Assembly (NCBI GenBank): GCA_910588935.1 | Contig: CAJUSM010000049.1 | Coordinates: 1 to 21,937, forward strand | Reading direction: 5' to 3' | DNA: 21,937 nucleotides | From: an uncultured Oscillospiraceae bacterium | Lineage (GTDB): Bacteria; Bacillota; Clostridia; Oscillospirales; Acutalibacteraceae | Part shown: positions 21,109 through 21,937 of the stretch, piece by piece | How positions within the stretch are numbered: position 1 is the stretch's first letter | Layout: each line of letters starts with the position of its first letter | Notes under the pieces: model-generated | What the model saw: only the letters and a program-made list of their open reading frames with translations | What the model was told of the DNA's origin: nothing | Databases searched by the model: none | Made by a program: the position numbers and the translations under genes

Positions 21109-21937
21109 ATGACCAACAACAAATCCGTTCTAAACTGGCTGGAAGAAATGAAAGAGCTGGTCACTCCCGATAATGTAGTGTGGATTGATGGCTCTGAAGA
21201 GCAGGTGGAGGACCTGCGCCGCCAGGCCTGCGAGACCGGCGAAATGATTAAGCTGAATCAGGAAAAGCTGCCCGATTGCTACTACCACCGCACCGCTGTA
21301 AACGATGTGGCCCGGGTGGAAGGCCGTACCTTTATCTGCAGCAAAAAGGAAGAGGACGCCGGCCCCACCAACCACTGGATGGATCCGGAAAAGGCCTATA
21401 AGATGCTTTTCGACATTGCCCGGGGCAGCTACAAGGGCCGCACCATGTATATCATCCCCTACTCCATGGGCCCTGTAGGCTCTCCTCTGGCCAAAATCGG
21501 CATTGAGGTAACCGACTCTATCTATGTGGTACTGAACATGTCTATTATGACCCGCACCGGCAAGGCTGTGCTGGACGTGCTGGGTGACAGCACCGACTGG
21601 GTAAAGGGCCTGCACTGCAAGGTGGATATTGATGAAGAGAACCGGTATATCTGCCACTTCCCCGAGGATAACTATATTATCAGCGTAAACTCTGGCTACG
21701 GCGGAAACGTGCTGCTGGGCAAAAAGTGCTTTGCCCTGCGTATTGCCTCCTACCAGGCCAAGAACGAGGGCTGGATGGCTGAGCATATGCTCATTCTGGG
21801 CATTGAGAATCCTCAAGGCGAGGTGAAGTATGTCTGCGCGGCGTTCCCCTCTGCCTGCGGCAAGACCAACCTGGCTATGATGATTCCCCCCGAGGGCTAC
21901 CAGGCCAAGGGCTACAAGGTGTGGACCGTAGGCGACG
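21109..21937 (+). CDS. pckG: Phosphoenolpyruvate carboxykinase (GTP), partial
   Basis: The enzyme interconverts oxaloacetate and phosphoenolpyruvate with GTP/GDP. In anaerobic gut Clostridia it can run towards oxaloacetate as well as in gluconeogenesis. Only the first 276 residues are in the window; the frame is open at the edge. The start MTNNKSVLNWLEEMKELV, the substrate region (NHWMDP, GRTMYIIPYSMGP) and the P-loop FPSACGKTN (246-254) identify the GTP-dependent family, not the ATP-dependent one. The ATG follows AAAGGAG by 11 bases. It has its own promoter and a leader of about 165 bases, so it is transcribed separately from the nrd operon. Confidence 0.95.
   Translation, partial: MTNNKSVLNWLEEMKELVTPDNVVWIDGSEEQVEDLRRQACETGEMIKLNQEKLPDCYYHRTAVNDVARVEGRTFICSKKEEDAGPTNHWMDPEKAYKMLFDIARGSYKGRTMYIIPYSMGPVGSPLAKIGIEVTDSIYVVLNMSIMTRTGKAVLDVLGDSTDWVKGLHCKVDIDEENRYICHFPEDNYIISVNSGYGGNVLLGKKCFALRIASYQAKNEGWMAEHMLILGIENPQGEVKYVCAAFPSACGKTNLAMMIPPEGYQAKGYKVWTVGD

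Overview
The window is 21.9 kb of a GC-rich chromosome. It most likely comes from an anaerobic Clostridia lineage, probably Oscillospirales (Ruminococcaceae/Oscillospiraceae). This rests on an anaerobic class III ribonucleotide reductase with its activase, an mreBCD-PBP2-minD-mgsA cell-shape cluster of clostridial type, GTP-dependent PEP carboxykinase, strong AGGAGG-type ribosome binding sites and SigA-type promoters with 17-bp spacers. The taxon is inferred from gene content; no rRNA gene is present.

Layout. Positions 1-719 hold no convincing gene, but they contain a striking nested palindrome of about 560 bp centred near position 401. ispDF, a fused isoprenoid-precursor enzyme, lies on the minus strand (720-1904). 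All other genes are on the plus strand. A first group is a ZapA-like coiled-coil protein, a U32-family protein and dUTPase (2250-5702). Next comes the elongasome block mreB-mreC-mreD-PBP2 (6021-11169), then a MinD-like ATPase with its own promoter, methylglyoxal synthase and hisS, closed by a strong terminator. A gene-free 640-bp gap with two terminators precedes aspS (14505-16289).

The most interesting locus is the anaerobic dNTP operon (16421-20638): nrdD, a separate 62-residue glycyl-radical domain gene, surE and nrdG. The large NrdD chain stops after its C-terminal zinc-type cysteines and lacks the glycyl-radical finger. The finger (RITGY) is encoded 129 bp downstream with its own strong ribosome binding site, so the reductase appears to be naturally split. 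The window ends inside pckG, which follows a terminator and its own promoter and leader.

Functionally the window is housekeeping: cell-wall elongation and division (mreBCD, PBP2, MinD-like, ZapA-like), nucleotide supply and sanitation (dut, nrdD/nrdG, surE), translation (hisS, aspS), isoprenoids (ispDF) and central carbon metabolism (mgsA, pckG). The unusual elements are the split reductase, the intergenic palindrome, the reduced min cluster and several structured leaders. No CRISPR array, tRNA, rRNA, transposase or phage gene was seen.
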